A stretch of 53,342 bases of DNA, from positions 1 to 53,342 of the forward strand of contig JAMPFQ010000016.1 in NCBI GenBank assembly GCA_023664345.1, written 5' to 3'. The stretch comes from Lachnospiraceae bacterium (lineage in GTDB: Bacteria > Bacillota > Clostridia > Lachnospirales > Lachnospiraceae). The translations under genes and the position numbers were made by a program. The first letter of the stretch is position 1. Each line of letters begins with the position of its first letter. Below, one piece after another: positions 43,369 through 52,529 of this stretch. Under the pieces are notes generated by a model. It had not been told where the DNA came from and did no database searches. It saw nothing but the letters and a program-made list of their open reading frames with translations.

Positions 43369-44211
43369 ATGAACAATTTAGAACTGCAAAAGCACGCGAA
43401 TGAAGTGCGAAAAGGCATCGTAACCGCAGTTCACGGCGCAAAAGCGGGACATCCCGGCGGATCCCTTTCCGCGGCGGATGCGTTCACATTCCTGTATTTC
43501 GAGGAAATGAACATCGATCCGGCAGATCCTGATAAGAAAGACCGGGATCGTTTTGTACTGTCAAAGGGGCATACCGCTCCCGGATTATATTCCACGCTGG
43601 CAAACAGGGGATTTTTCCCGGTGGAGGATCTGAAGACGCTGCGCCATCTGGGTTCCTATCTCCAGGGGCATCCCTGTATCCACATTCCCGGTGTGGACAT
43701 GTCCTCCGGCTCTCTGGGACAGGGCATTTCCGCCGCGGTGGGGATCGCTCTGGGGGCAAAGATGAATCAGGAGAGTTTCCGTGTTTATACTCTTTTGGGC
43801 GACGGAGAACTTGAGGAGGGACAGGTCTGGGAGGCATCCATGTTCGCGGGACACCGCAAGCTGGACAATCTGTGCGTTATTGTGGACAATAACGGTCTCC
43901 AGATCGACGGCCCCATCGACAAGGTATGTTCCCCTTATCCCATTGATAAGAAGTTTGAGGCCTTTAATTTCCATGTGATCAACGTGGATGCCCATGATTT
44001 CGACGCGCTGCGGGCGGCGTTTCAGGAGGCGAGGGAGACCAGGGGAATGCCTACCTGCATCGTGCTCCACAGCCTGAAGGGCAAGGGCGTTTCTTATATG
44101 GAGAACAGCATCGACTGGCACGGCAAGGCGCCCAACGATGAGGAGTACGCGGTGGCTATGGCGGATCTGGAGAAGATCGGCGCAGAATTAGAGAAAGCAG
44201 GTGAGGCGTGA
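43369..44211 (+). CDS. transketolase, N-terminal subunit
   Basis: A 280-residue thiamine-diphosphate-binding subunit (Pyr/PP split transketolase). HGAKAGHPGGSLS, LSKGHTAPGLYS, GSLGQGISAAVGIALG, the ThDP motif GDGELEEGQVWEA...NN, and GKGVSYMEN. Transketolase moves two-carbon units between pentose and triose/tetrose phosphates. GGAGGAAAC precedes the ATG; its stop overlaps the C-subunit ATG (TGATG). Confidence 0.94.
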   Translation: MNNLELQKHANEVRKGIVTAVHGAKAGHPGGSLSAADAFTFLYFEEMNIDPADPDKKDRDRFVLSKGHTAPGLYSTLANRGFFPVEDLKTLRHLGSYLQGHPCIHIPGVDMSSGSLGQGISAAVGIALGAKMNQESFRVYTLLGDGELEEGQVWEASMFAGHRKLDNLCVIVDNNGLQIDGPIDKVCSPYPIDKKFEAFNFHVINVDAHDFDALRAAFQEARETRGMPTCIVLHSLKGKGVSYMENSIDWHGKAPNDEEYAVAMADLEKIGAELEKAGEA

Positions 44212-45170
44212 TGGCGGAGAACATTGCAAAAGACGCGATCGTTAAGAAAGTTGCAACTCGTGAAAGCTACGGCAATGCCCTGAAAGATCTGGCGGAGGAA
44301 TTTCCTGATCTGGTGGTGCTGGACGCGGATCTGGCGGCGGCTACCAAGACCGGCATTTTCCGGAAAGCATATCCTGACCGCCATATCGACTGCGGTATCG
44401 CGGAAGCGAATATGATGGGCATCGCCGCGGGGTTGTCCCTGGTTGGCAAGATCCCTTTCGTCAGTTCCTTTGCCATGTTCGCGGCAGGGCGCGCTTTTGA
44501 GCAGGTGCGAAATTCCATCGGATATCCACACCTGAATGTGAAGATCGGCGCAACCCATGCAGGCATCACGGTGGGCGAGGACGGCGCGACCCATCAGTGT
44601 AATGAGGATATCGCCCTGATGCGGACGATTCCCGGCATGGTGGTCATGTGTCCTGCTGACGATGTGGAGGCAAAAGCGGCTGTACGCGCCGCACTGGAAT
44701 ATCAGGGTCCCGTTTACATCCGTTTCGGGCGGGCGGCGGTTCCCGTGATCAATGACAGGCCGGATTATCATTTTGAGATCGGCAAGGGTTCCGTTGTACG
44801 CGAAGGAACGGATGTGACCATCGTGGCAACCGGCATCTGTGTGGATTCCGCATTGGGTGCGGCGGAAAAGCTGGCAGTGGATGGCGTCAGTGCCGAGGTG
44901 GTGAGCATCTGTACCATCAAGCCTCTGGATGAGGAGATCATCATAAACAGCGCGAGAAAGACGGGCAAAGTGGTGACCGTGGAGGAGCATTCCGTGATCG
45001 GAGGCCTGGGAAGCGCGGTCTGCGACTGTCTCAGCGCGAACCTGCCCACAAAAGTGAAGAAGCTGGGGATGCAGGACGTGTTCGGCGAGTCCGGTTCCGC
45101 AGCGGCCCTGGTGCAGAAGTATGGGCTGGACGCGGAGGGCGTATATAAGTCTGTGAAAGAATTTCTGTAA
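44211..45170 (+). CDS. transketolase, C-terminal subunit
   Basis: A 319-residue partner carrying the pyrimidine-binding and C-terminal domains: ATRESYGNALKDLAEEF, IDCGIAEANMMGIAAGLSL with the conserved Glu, the FAMFAAGRAFEQVRNSIGYPHLNVKIGATHAG region, and VTVEEHSVIGGLGSAV. Start ATG 44211 overlaps the previous stop; the GTG at 44208 is also in frame. A strong terminator closes the operon at 45182-45212. Confidence 0.94.
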   Translation: MAENIAKDAIVKKVATRESYGNALKDLAEEFPDLVVLDADLAAATKTGIFRKAYPDRHIDCGIAEANMMGIAAGLSLVGKIPFVSSFAMFAAGRAFEQVRNSIGYPHLNVKIGATHAGITVGEDGATHQCNEDIALMRTIPGMVVMCPADDVEAKAAVRAALEYQGPVYIRFGRAAVPVINDRPDYHFEIGKGSVVREGTDVTIVATGICVDSALGAAEKLAVDGVSAEVVSICTIKPLDEEIIINSARKTGKVVTVEEHSVIGGLGSAVCDCLSANLPTKVKKLGMQDVFGESGSAAALVQKYGLDAEGVYKSVKEFL

Positions 45171-45181
45171 GGAAAAATGAT

Positions 45182-45212
45182 CAGGTCGGGAGAGATTCCC
45201 GACCTGTAATTT
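45182..45212 (+). terminator. terminator of the pentose operon
   Basis: CAGGTCGGGA (45182-45191) pairs perfectly with TCCCGACCTG (45197-45206) around GAGAT, followed by TAATTTTCT. Placed 11 nt after the transketolase stop. Confidence 0.85.
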
Positions 45213-45224
45213 TCTAAGTTGTTG

Positions 45225-45271
45225 ATTCCCGCGGGCAATGAGCCACAAGTCCAGGGAATCATGATTCCCTG
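45225..45271. repeat. palindromic repeat, family B (5' half copy)
   Basis: ATTCCCGCGGGCAATGAGCC (45225-45244) and AAGTCCAGGGAATCATGATT plus CCCTG (45247-45271) match the copy at 33665-33709 almost exactly. The copy ends inside the BlaR1-like gene and supplies its stop codon (45259-45261). Confidence 0.8.
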
Positions 45272-47859
45272 TCTTTCAGGTTCAGGGTGTCATAATCATA
45301 TAAGTCCGCATCGGACACCTTTTCCGTCCGGATTTCCCCTTCCTGGGAACTGAGGATCAGGTGGCTGTCCGCCAGCCATCCGGTCATGCCCTCCACCCAT
45401 TCCCTGAACAGGTTGTCGTCATATGTCAGGAAGTCCTGATCCTCCAACTGGAAATCAAACCGGGTGCCTACGATCTGCCGGATGCCGCCCTGTTCGTCCA
45501 GGCGGTACACCCAGTAGCCGTATCCGCCGTAATCCCATCTGTCCTCTATATACACGTTCATGAGGAAAGGAACGCCGTCCCTCTCGCCGAGGTAGATATT
45601 ATTCCAGTCCGCCCGGGCAATATGGGCGTCCTGTGTGTAAAGCAGTTCGCCCTCTGCGCTTTTGAACAGGACAATGCCGCTGTCGCCGTCGCCGATATTG
45701 CCAGTGTAAACTTCTATGGTCTCGATGCCCTCACGATCGGAGATGTCCATATTTTCCGTATCGACCAGAGAATAATAGGTGTCAAAAGCGTCTTCCCCCT
45801 CATTTTCCAACAGGTATTCATAGATAGACGCACTGGAGCCAAACGTGTCAAAGCTGATCCCGTAATGGAACCATGCGCTCAGCAGGCGTGCCTCTGTCAC
45901 CAGGCCATCCTGGAAAGTCAGGAGACACGGTTTGTTCTGCATATGATCTGCAGCGTCTATCAGATTCGCAAAGTCGTCAAAGGACACTTCCCTGTAATCG
46001 ATTTTGTCCTTGCTGTAGTTGACCTGAAAGACGCAGTTTTCCGCAAACGCAAGCATTTCGTCGTCGTAGGGGAAATCATTGTCCGCCACATAGGCATCGA
46101 TCACTCTGGCGCTCCGCGCTACGCTGCGGATATTCACATAATAGGTATTGGGCGGGGCCATGGTCTCTTCTGCCGGGGCGGTCTGGGCGTCCTGTTCCTG
46201 CAGGTTCAGGCTGTCCAGGTAGGCCTGGGCTGTTTCCGCGGCCTGGAGTTCTGTGTCATCAGGCAGGTCGCCGGAGTTTAAGGCAAACCGGATATGGAAT
46301 CCAAAGCCTGCAAACATCTGAAAAACATCGTATCGGGTCAGTCCTACCGTGAGCATTTTGCCCCCATATTCATTCTCGGTTACGGCAAGAATGGGGGTGG
46401 AAGCGATCAGCCTGGACTGGCTGCTTTCCGGAATCAGCGGCAGGTAGGCCTCATCTTCGTTCTCCTCCCAGTACAGGGACAGGATATCTCCCGGTTTTGC
46501 GGTTGAAACCTCCGGGACCACGCCTCCGGGGAAAGTCAAAAGATACGCGCCTTCCAACAGGCTGGGGGGCGCGCTGCCAAGATTTCGCAGGGAAAACCTT
46601 TCCGACATGATAGTGATGCTTTCCGCAGGGCCGGAATAGCGGGCGGGAGAGTCTTCCTGCACTTCGATGTCCTCCCTGGAGGCAAAGGTAATAGCCGCCA
46701 GATCGCCCGGTAAAAGCTGGTGTGGATCCCTCGTATCCCCGGGTTCGAAATAAGTATCGATGGTCTGGGCTTCGGGAATTTCCCTGGCGCCGGACCAGGG
46801 GCTTATGAACATCTGGCGGGTAACGCCGTCTGCTTCAACCTCCATGATGACGCCGTATTCGGTCAGGCGTTCTTCGGGTTCCGCATGGTCCGCGGATCTG
46901 TCGGGATTGGCCAGCAGGATGACTGCCGCTATGGCACAGACGATCGCCGCGCCGCCCATGACGAAGGCCGCAGGCTTTTTATAGCGGAGGACGTTCCGGA
47001 TCCGGCTGCCTGTGTCTCCCTCGCCGAAAGCCAGGGGAATGCCGTTGACAATGCGTTTCCCGGTGGACAGGCACAGCAGGGAGGTGGTGTAATCCTTTTT
47101 CACGCCGCTGCCGATCCTGCGGATGACTGCCTCGTCGCAGGACATTTCCATATCTTTCCCGCTGAGGAAAAATGCCGCCCATACGAAGGGGTTGAACCAG
47201 TGCAGGCAGAGCGTCACATAGGATACGATCTTGACAATGTGGTCTCCTCTTTTCAGGTGGATCTGCTCATGCAGCAGGATGTAGCGCATTTCTTCCCTGC
47301 CCAGGGTGGAAGGCAGATAAATCCTGGGGCGTATCAGCCCGATCACGAAAGGAGTGGAAATGGCGCTTGAAATATAAATATTGTCCCGCTCCCAGGAGGC
47401 AGTTTTTAGCTTTTTTAACAGCCGCGCCAGCGCTATGGCGCTGTAGAGCGTCATGACCGCGATTCCGGCAAGCCATATTCCGGAGACAGTCCTTAATATC
47501 AATTCAGAAGAGGTTAATGTTCCGGGAGTAAGGGGTTCAGCCTGTTGAGGAACACCTGTTATGATATTCCCCTCCGGTATGGCAAACGGTGAGACGGACG
47601 GCTGGTACTGCAGGATATCTTCCGTAATGTATTCGATCCGTCCATCTTCTGCGGAGGGAACCTGCAGCGCGTTCAGCGGCGAAAATGCCGCAGTGAAGGA
47701 GAAAGGGCACAGCAGCCGAAACAGCGCTACCGCCCACAGGCAGTAGGAAAAAATGCGCGGCGCTTTCCGCAGAAGGACGCGTATGGCTAAAACAGCCAGG
47801 ATCACAAGGCTGCCCGTCAGGCTCATGTTCAGGACAGAAATAAATGATCGTTCCATCAT
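45259..47859 (-). CDS. BlaR1/MecR1-like M56 metalloprotease sensor
   Basis: An 866-residue membrane sensor. N-terminal membrane helices (15-55, 125-147), the M56 zinc protease motif HEQIH at 197-201 in LLHEQIHLKRGDH, further helices to about 320 (AFVMGGAAIVCAIAAVILL), then about 540 external residues. In BlaR1 the external part is a penicillin-binding domain; here it is a different, longer region with no SxxK-type motif that I can identify, so the signal is probably not a beta-lactam. It follows the BlaI gene by 79 nt and presumably triggers BlaI removal. Its last codons come from a family B repeat. Confidence 0.87.
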   Translation of the reverse strand: MMERSFISVLNMSLTGSLVILAVLAIRVLLRKAPRIFSYCLWAVALFRLLCPFSFTAAFSPLNALQVPSAEDGRIEYITEDILQYQPSVSPFAIPEGNIITGVPQQAEPLTPGTLTSSELILRTVSGIWLAGIAVMTLYSAIALARLLKKLKTASWERDNIYISSAISTPFVIGLIRPRIYLPSTLGREEMRYILLHEQIHLKRGDHIVKIVSYVTLCLHWFNPFVWAAFFLSGKDMEMSCDEAVIRRIGSGVKKDYTTSLLCLSTGKRIVNGIPLAFGEGDTGSRIRNVLRYKKPAAFVMGGAAIVCAIAAVILLANPDRSADHAEPEERLTEYGVIMEVEADGVTRQMFISPWSGAREIPEAQTIDTYFEPGDTRDPHQLLPGDLAAITFASREDIEVQEDSPARYSGPAESITIMSERFSLRNLGSAPPSLLEGAYLLTFPGGVVPEVSTAKPGDILSLYWEENEDEAYLPLIPESSQSRLIASTPILAVTENEYGGKMLTVGLTRYDVFQMFAGFGFHIRFALNSGDLPDDTELQAAETAQAYLDSLNLQEQDAQTAPAEETMAPPNTYYVNIRSVARSARVIDAYVADNDFPYDDEMLAFAENCVFQVNYSKDKIDYREVSFDDFANLIDAADHMQNKPCLLTFQDGLVTEARLLSAWFHYGISFDTFGSSASIYEYLLENEGEDAFDTYYSLVDTENMDISDREGIETIEVYTGNIGDGDSGIVLFKSAEGELLYTQDAHIARADWNNIYLGERDGVPFLMNVYIEDRWDYGGYGYWVYRLDEQGGIRQIVGTRFDFQLEDQDFLTYDDNLFREWVEGMTGWLADSHLILSSQEGEIRTEKVSDADLYDYDTLNLKDRES

Positions 47860-47938
47860 GTTTACCTCTCATTCCGCCGCTTAAGCGGCATTTTAATCTA
47901 TCAGGTGTATACTTTCCCGCGACATGCTGCGGAGAAGT

Positions 47939-48313
47939 TTACTTTTCAGGTGTTTCTTCCTCATAAGAATCGATCAGCTTTTTCAGTTCCAGGATCTCCC
48001 GATCGCTCAGTTTCTTTCTTCTGGAAAAGGCCGCCAGGAAACGGGGCAGGGAGCCGTCGAAAGTTTCGTTAATAAATTGCTCGCCCTGGGCCGCCTGAAA
48101 TTCCTCTTTGGTCATAAGGGCGGTCACTGTGCCGCTATGATTGGCAAAGATCTGCCTGTCGCAGAGTCTTTTCAGCATGGTATAGGTAGTGGTCCGTTTC
48201 CATGCGAACGCGTTTTCGCATAACCTTGTCAGTTCGCCGGAGCCGATGGGCGCGTTTTCCCATATGATGTCCGCGAATTTCTGTTCCATTTCTCCAAGCT
48301 TATATTGTTCCAT
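47939..48313 (-). CDS. BlaI/MecI/CopY-family repressor
   Basis: A 124-residue winged-helix repressor: MEQKFADIIWENAPIGSGEL, TTTYTMLKRLCDR (recognition helix) and FLAAFSRRKKLSDREILELKKLID (dimerisation end) are typical of BlaI. In the family it represses its own operon until the BlaR1 protease cleaves it. AAAGGAGG lies upstream of ATG 48313. Two dyads over its promoter are the likely operators. Confidence 0.93.
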   Translation of the reverse strand: MEQYKLGEMEQKFADIIWENAPIGSGELTRLCENAFAWKRTTTYTMLKRLCDRQIFANHSGTVTALMTKEEFQAAQGEQFINETFDGSLPRFLAAFSRRKKLSDREILELKKLIDSYEEETPEK

Positions 48314-48342
48314 ATTGGTGTCGTGCCTCCTTTGTAGTTGGG

Positions 48343-48395
48343 TGTCTAATCCCTTTAGACAATGCTAGTCTAACACTGTTAGACAAACGTGTCAA
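48343..48395 (-). promoter_or_regulatory. blaI-blaR1 promoter with two operators
   Basis: On the minus strand, TTGACA (48395-48390), 17-nt spacer, TAGACT (48372-48367). Operator 2 (48368-48384) is GTCTAACA-C-TGTTAGAC, a perfect dyad inside the spacer and -10. Operator 1 (48343-48361) is TGTCTAA-5 nt-TTAGACA just downstream. Centres are about 24 bp apart. This is the standard double-operator arrangement of BlaI-type repressors. Confidence 0.8.
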
Positions 48396-48538
48396 TAAAA
48401 TAATTCAAAAATAAAAAAATATTAAGAAAAAGATAAACAAAAATGATACATTTTTATATTACACTGTATCTAACATATAGAGGACGAGCGTTATTCCTTT
48501 ATAAATTCAGGTAATACAGTAAGGTGGGGGAAGTACGA

Positions 48539-49702
48539 ATGAGCGCGGAAGCTTACAGGCAAGAAGAAATGTATATGGAGGATGAACCGGATGTGATCGG
48601 CATAAAAAGAAACCCATATCTGGTGGATTATGAGCATCAGAAAAGACTGCGGGGATATGACGGGCAGAGAGCGCCTCGAGGAGGGGGAGGACAGAGGTCG
48701 TTCCAGAGAACGCAGAAAAAACCGCAGGGAGGACAGGAGATCCAACGTGAGCGGGAGATGGAGAGAGCGCCCCGGAGAATGGTTCAGCGGAGCCGGGAAA
48801 TGGAAAGAGCATCGCAGAGAACAGTTCAGCGGAGCCAGGAGATGAGGAGAGCATCACGAAGGATGCCGCAGCAGAGCCGGGAAGCGGACATGGTATCCCG
48901 GAGGATGTCTCAGCGTGAGCTGGAGATCAGGAGAATGTCTCAAAGCGAACAGGAGAGGAAAAGACGCGCCGCAATAGAGAAAAAGCGTGCTGTCCTGCGG
49001 CGCAGGCGCATTGTGAGGATGCAGCGGATGGCATTGATGGCAGGAATATTCAGCATTACTCTGCTCTGCGGCATCTTATATTTAAAGCGCATGGACGCGA
49101 AAGCGGTGGAGCCGGAGCAAGAGGATCAGCAGGTAAAGGTAACAGATGGTATTTTACCTGCGGCTACCTCCCTGGGAATGGTACAGGGACTTTCCGCCAC
49201 AGAATTTGCCAAGCATCCTGAATGGGAGGAAAATTTCCTGACGCCCAACGAGTATTCCCGCCCCGGGGAAGCTTTGGAGGAAATCAACAGTATCTTTGTG
49301 CATTATACTGCCAACCCCAATACCAGCGCCGCACAGAACAGAAGTTATTTTGAACAGTTAAAGGATACCCATATCACCAGCGCATCGGCGCATTTTATCA
49401 TCGGGTACAATGGCGAGATCATCCAGTGTATTCCTCTGGATGAGATCGCCTATGCGGTGCAGACCAGGAATTATGATTCCGTTTCCATCGAGTGCTGCTA
49501 TAAGTCCACAGACGGCTCTTTTACACAGGAAACATATGATTCCCTGATCGGACTGCTGGCGTGGCTTACGGATGCCTATGATCTGACAACGGATGATATT
49601 TTACGCCATTATGACTGCGGCGGGAAGAAATGCCCTATTTACTATACGGAACATGAGGACGCGTGGGCGAAACTGAAGAGCGATGTGGCGGAAAAGCTTT
49701 AA
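48539..49702 (+). CDS. N-acetylmuramoyl-L-alanine amidase with Arg-rich repeat N-terminus
   Basis: A 387-residue protein. A cytoplasmic N-terminal region of about 160 residues is very rich in Arg, Gln, Met and Ser and contains imperfect 14-residue repeats (RRMVQRSREMERAS, QRTVQRSQEMRRAS, RRMPQQSREADMVS, RRMSQRELEIRRMS). One membrane helix follows (MALMAGIFSITLLCGILYL), then an external Amidase_2/PGRP domain: zinc His in IFVHYTAN, SAHFIIGYNGEIIQCIP, RHYDCGGKKCP with the second His and Cys. It cuts the amide between MurNAc and the stem peptide. ATG 48539 is 8 nt after GGGGG. Confidence 0.88.
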   Translation: MSAEAYRQEEMYMEDEPDVIGIKRNPYLVDYEHQKRLRGYDGQRAPRGGGGQRSFQRTQKKPQGGQEIQREREMERAPRRMVQRSREMERASQRTVQRSQEMRRASRRMPQQSREADMVSRRMSQRELEIRRMSQSEQERKRRAAIEKKRAVLRRRRIVRMQRMALMAGIFSITLLCGILYLKRMDAKAVEPEQEDQQVKVTDGILPAATSLGMVQGLSATEFAKHPEWEENFLTPNEYSRPGEALEEINSIFVHYTANPNTSAAQNRSYFEQLKDTHITSASAHFIIGYNGEIIQCIPLDEIAYAVQTRNYDSVSIECCYKSTDGSFTQETYDSLIGLLAWLTDAYDLTTDDILRHYDCGGKKCPIYYTEHEDAWAKLKSDVAEKL

Positions 49703-49715
49703 AATGATACGCCCC

Positions 49716-49744
49716 TTGCGGTATGAGGAAATCTTTGATAAAAT
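49716..49744 (+). promoter_or_regulatory. possible promoter of rpe
   Basis: TTGCGG (49716-49721), 17-nt spacer, TAAAAT (49739-49744), 37 nt before the rpe ATG. Confidence 0.4.
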
Positions 49745-49781
49745 AGACGGTGTGGAAGTGAACTCAGGAGGAAACGATGAG

Positions 49782-50438
49782 ATGAACATTTTGGCGCCGT
49801 CTATTTTAGCAGCGGATTTTTCTAAATTGGGAGAACAGATTGGACAGGCAGGCACTGCGGGGGCGCAGTACCTGCATATTGATGTAATGGATGGAGTGTT
49901 TGTGCCGTCCATTTCTTTTGGTATGCCTGTGATCCGTACGATCCGGAAATGTACGGATCTGTTTTTTGATGTCCACCTGATGATCGAGAGGCCGGAGAGA
50001 TATATCAGTGAGTTTGCGGAATGCGGCGCTGACCTTATCAATTTTCATATAGAAGCCACAGAAGATGTGCCGGGTGTTATTGAAAGAATTCGTTCATTTG
50101 GGAAAAAAGCAGGTGTTACGATCAAACCTGCAACACCTGTGAAAAATGTGGAGCCATATCTGGAATCAGTGGATATGGTGCTTGTTATGACCGTGGAACC
50201 CGGGTTCGGGGGACAAAAGCTGATGCCCGCGTGTCTGGAAAAGGTGCAGGAAATCCGTCATCTTTTGTCGGATAAGGGACTTGAGCATGTGGATATCGAG
50301 GTTGACGGGGGAGTCACCGAGGGAAATCTGAGAGAGGTCCTTGCAGCCGGCGCGAATGTGATCGTATCAGGGTCGTCCGTGTTTCATAACGATGTAGACA
50401 GCAATGTGAGAAAGTTTCTGAACATAATGGGAAGTTAG
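49782..50438 (+). CDS. rpe: ribulose-phosphate 3-epimerase
   Basis: A 218-residue TIM-barrel enzyme interconverting D-ribulose-5-P and D-xylulose-5-P. LAPSILAADFSKLGE, HIDVMDGVFVPSISFG with catalytic Asp and metal His, DVHLMIERPE, MTVEPGFGGQ and the second catalytic Asp in IEVDGGV. AGGAGG lies 10 nt before ATG 49782; the longer upstream frame is not conserved. It complements the pentose operon 4.5 kb upstream. Confidence 0.95.
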   Translation: MNILAPSILAADFSKLGEQIGQAGTAGAQYLHIDVMDGVFVPSISFGMPVIRTIRKCTDLFFDVHLMIERPERYISEFAECGADLINFHIEATEDVPGVIERIRSFGKKAGVTIKPATPVKNVEPYLESVDMVLVMTVEPGFGGQKLMPACLEKVQEIRHLLSDKGLEHVDIEVDGGVTEGNLREVLAAGANVIVSGSSVFHNDVDSNVRKFLNIMGS

Positions 50439-50466
50439 CAATCACGCGGAAATGGAGGCGGAGGCT

Positions 50467-51168
50467 ATGCAGATCGGCGGACTCGGCGGAAGCCATAGCA
50501 CGGGGGATCATCATGTGACAAACTGCATACATGACCATCACGATACGCAGGATCATACCGGCGGGATGGCAATGAAATCTTCCGCAGCCGCGGATGTCCA
50601 GGGGGCAAAAGCGGAATTGCAGCAGGAGGGTCTGTTTTCCCTGACGTCCTGGCTGAAGAACGCATTGGGAAACGGCAAGGGATTTCTGCTGAACTTCTGG
50701 GGTGAGGGTCAGGCGTCTGCTGGAAATTCTGCAAGCGGCAGGGCGGTCGTAAGCGGCGTTGAAAGTGGGCAGGCGGTATCCCAGGCGGCAGGCCATACAG
50801 AAACGGGCGTTATGGCATCTGCAGCTGCGGCGGTTCCGTCGGCGGTACAGTCGAATCTGACAAATAACATGAGTTATCAAACTGCGAAAGAGAAGCGAAG
50901 GCAGAAACAAAATCTTTTCCAGAAGATGAAAGACCGTTTTCACAATATGTCAGGGCAGCTACATGACAAACGTGCCGGAAAGTCCCTGGACGCGCAGACC
51001 AGGGATCTCTTTCGGACAAAACGGGAACAGTCCAAGGAAGACCTGCGCAGGCACAGCAGACACCGCAGGGATACGGTGGAGATCAGCTGTGCCCGCACGG
51101 ATGATAATTATCTCATGGATTCCTATGACCGCAGGGGAGAATATTCCCGGCTTACCACGAAGAAATAG
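50467..51168 (+). CDS. unknown His-rich, basic-tailed protein
   Basis: A 233-residue protein of no family I know. The first 40 residues are His-rich (GDHHVTNCIHDHHDTQDH) with Gly-rich start MQIGGLGG; a hydrophobic patch LFSLTSWLKNALGNGKGFLLNFW follows; the middle is Ala/Ser/Gly-rich; the last 100 residues are strongly basic with KEKRRQKQNLFQKMKDRF and DLRRHSRHRRD. No signal peptide. ATG 50467 is taken with GGAGG upstream; ATG 50452 is in frame. It lies 28 nt after rpe. The His cluster hints at metal binding only. Confidence 0.65.
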   Translation: MQIGGLGGSHSTGDHHVTNCIHDHHDTQDHTGGMAMKSSAAADVQGAKAELQQEGLFSLTSWLKNALGNGKGFLLNFWGEGQASAGNSASGRAVVSGVESGQAVSQAAGHTETGVMASAAAAVPSAVQSNLTNNMSYQTAKEKRRQKQNLFQKMKDRFHNMSGQLHDKRAGKSLDAQTRDLFRTKREQSKEDLRRHSRHRRDTVEISCARTDDNYLMDSYDRRGEYSRLTTKK

Positions 51169-51180
51169 GTTGAAAGGATA

Positions 51181-52356
51181 TCAGGCACGGAATAGGGCGT
51201 CCACGCCGGATATCTTTTCTGTCACTTTCCGATAAATCTTTAATTTCTGCAGCAGGCCGTGCAGTCCTTTCATCAAAATACTTCTCAGTATGTCGATCAG
51301 GATGCCGCAGCAGAATACGCAGGCCACCGCCGTCAGAGTGCAAAACAGCAGGCCCGGAACGGAATCCACATCAGCCGCGCCGAACCATTTCGGCCAGCTG
51401 TACCGGAAGCCGATGTTCTCATGTAACAGGTAGACGCCCAGCGTATAGGGAGAAATGCGCGTTATAAAGGCGGCAAGCCTGCCCCTTATCCTGCATCCCG
51501 CAAAGACCGCGAACAATCCGGCAGCTGCCAGGAATGGCAGGATGTGATTGTACTCGAGGAACATTTTCAGCATCAGCCCGAAACTCCCCGTTTTCAGGTA
51601 AATGCCCCGCAGCCCCATGGTCCCGGCGAAGATGGCCAGGCAGCAGGCCGCATATGTCAGAAGTCCGCGCCCTCTTTTCTCCAGAAAGGGCACGCCAAAC
51701 CGCCTGGTGTATGCGGCGGCCAGGAATACGCACAGATACCAGAGGCAGTCGTATCCCATGCTGTCCATCTCCAGACGCAGGGGAAGTATGCTTTTTAACA
51801 GGCAGAACAGGCAGAACAGCAGCGTTACGGACCATTGCAGCTGGCTGCGGCTCATCTGCCTGACCGCCCGCCCTACGAAAGGCAGCAGGAGATACAGGAA
51901 AACGTACGCCGTCAGGAACCAGTAATGTCCCATGGAAATCGGGAAGACCAGGGTCAGGATATAGTGGACGTCAAAGGGCGTTTCCGTCAGAATCCCCGTA
52001 AGCGCACCGATCAGGCCAAAGCCTATGGAGTAGAACGCAATCTGGAACCACAGCCCGATCAGGCGGCTTAATTTAAAGGGAGATGTACACAGGAAATAAC
52101 CGCTGATCATCATGTAGACATTTACTGCCACAATGCAGAAGCTTTCCAGCAGCCATGCCGCATAACCGATAGTGTCCATGCCCAGTCCGTCCAATGGCGG
52201 CAGGAGGTTCCCCTTGCCCAGGAAGTGCAGCACAATCACCATCATCATGGCAATACATCGCAGCAGTTCCAGATTGGCCATGCGCCCGCCTTTTGCATTG
52301 GAATCCGCCTGTGCGCTTATGCCGGATCTTTTGTCTGTTTTTAACTTATCACTCAT
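51181..52356 (-). CDS. acyltransferase 3 family membrane protein
   Basis: A 391-residue polytopic protein of the acyltransferase-3 (OafA/YrhL) family: NLELLRCIAMMMVIVLHFLGKG carries the conserved Arg and catalytic-type His of TM1, followed by about ten membrane segments (GHYWFLTAYVFLYLLLPFVG, GVYLLHENIGFR). Such enzymes O-acylate surface sugars. GGAG precedes ATG 52356. Monocistronic. Confidence 0.88.
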   Translation of the reverse strand: MSDKLKTDKRSGISAQADSNAKGGRMANLELLRCIAMMMVIVLHFLGKGNLLPPLDGLGMDTIGYAAWLLESFCIVAVNVYMMISGYFLCTSPFKLSRLIGLWFQIAFYSIGFGLIGALTGILTETPFDVHYILTLVFPISMGHYWFLTAYVFLYLLLPFVGRAVRQMSRSQLQWSVTLLFCLFCLLKSILPLRLEMDSMGYDCLWYLCVFLAAAYTRRFGVPFLEKRGRGLLTYAACCLAIFAGTMGLRGIYLKTGSFGLMLKMFLEYNHILPFLAAAGLFAVFAGCRIRGRLAAFITRISPYTLGVYLLHENIGFRYSWPKWFGAADVDSVPGLLFCTLTAVACVFCCGILIDILRSILMKGLHGLLQKLKIYRKVTEKISGVDALFRA

Positions 52357-52529
52357 ATCGGTCTCCGTTCGGATTCATATATTAAGTGATAGTATAACAG
52401 ATATTTCGAAGGGAATCCAGCGAATATCACTGCAAACTAATGGTTTGATATTTGGGCATATGTTTTGGTGTTGGTGGATAAAAAAGATCATGCGGAGATG
52501 AATTGTGCGCAGAACAAAGTACGGACTTT

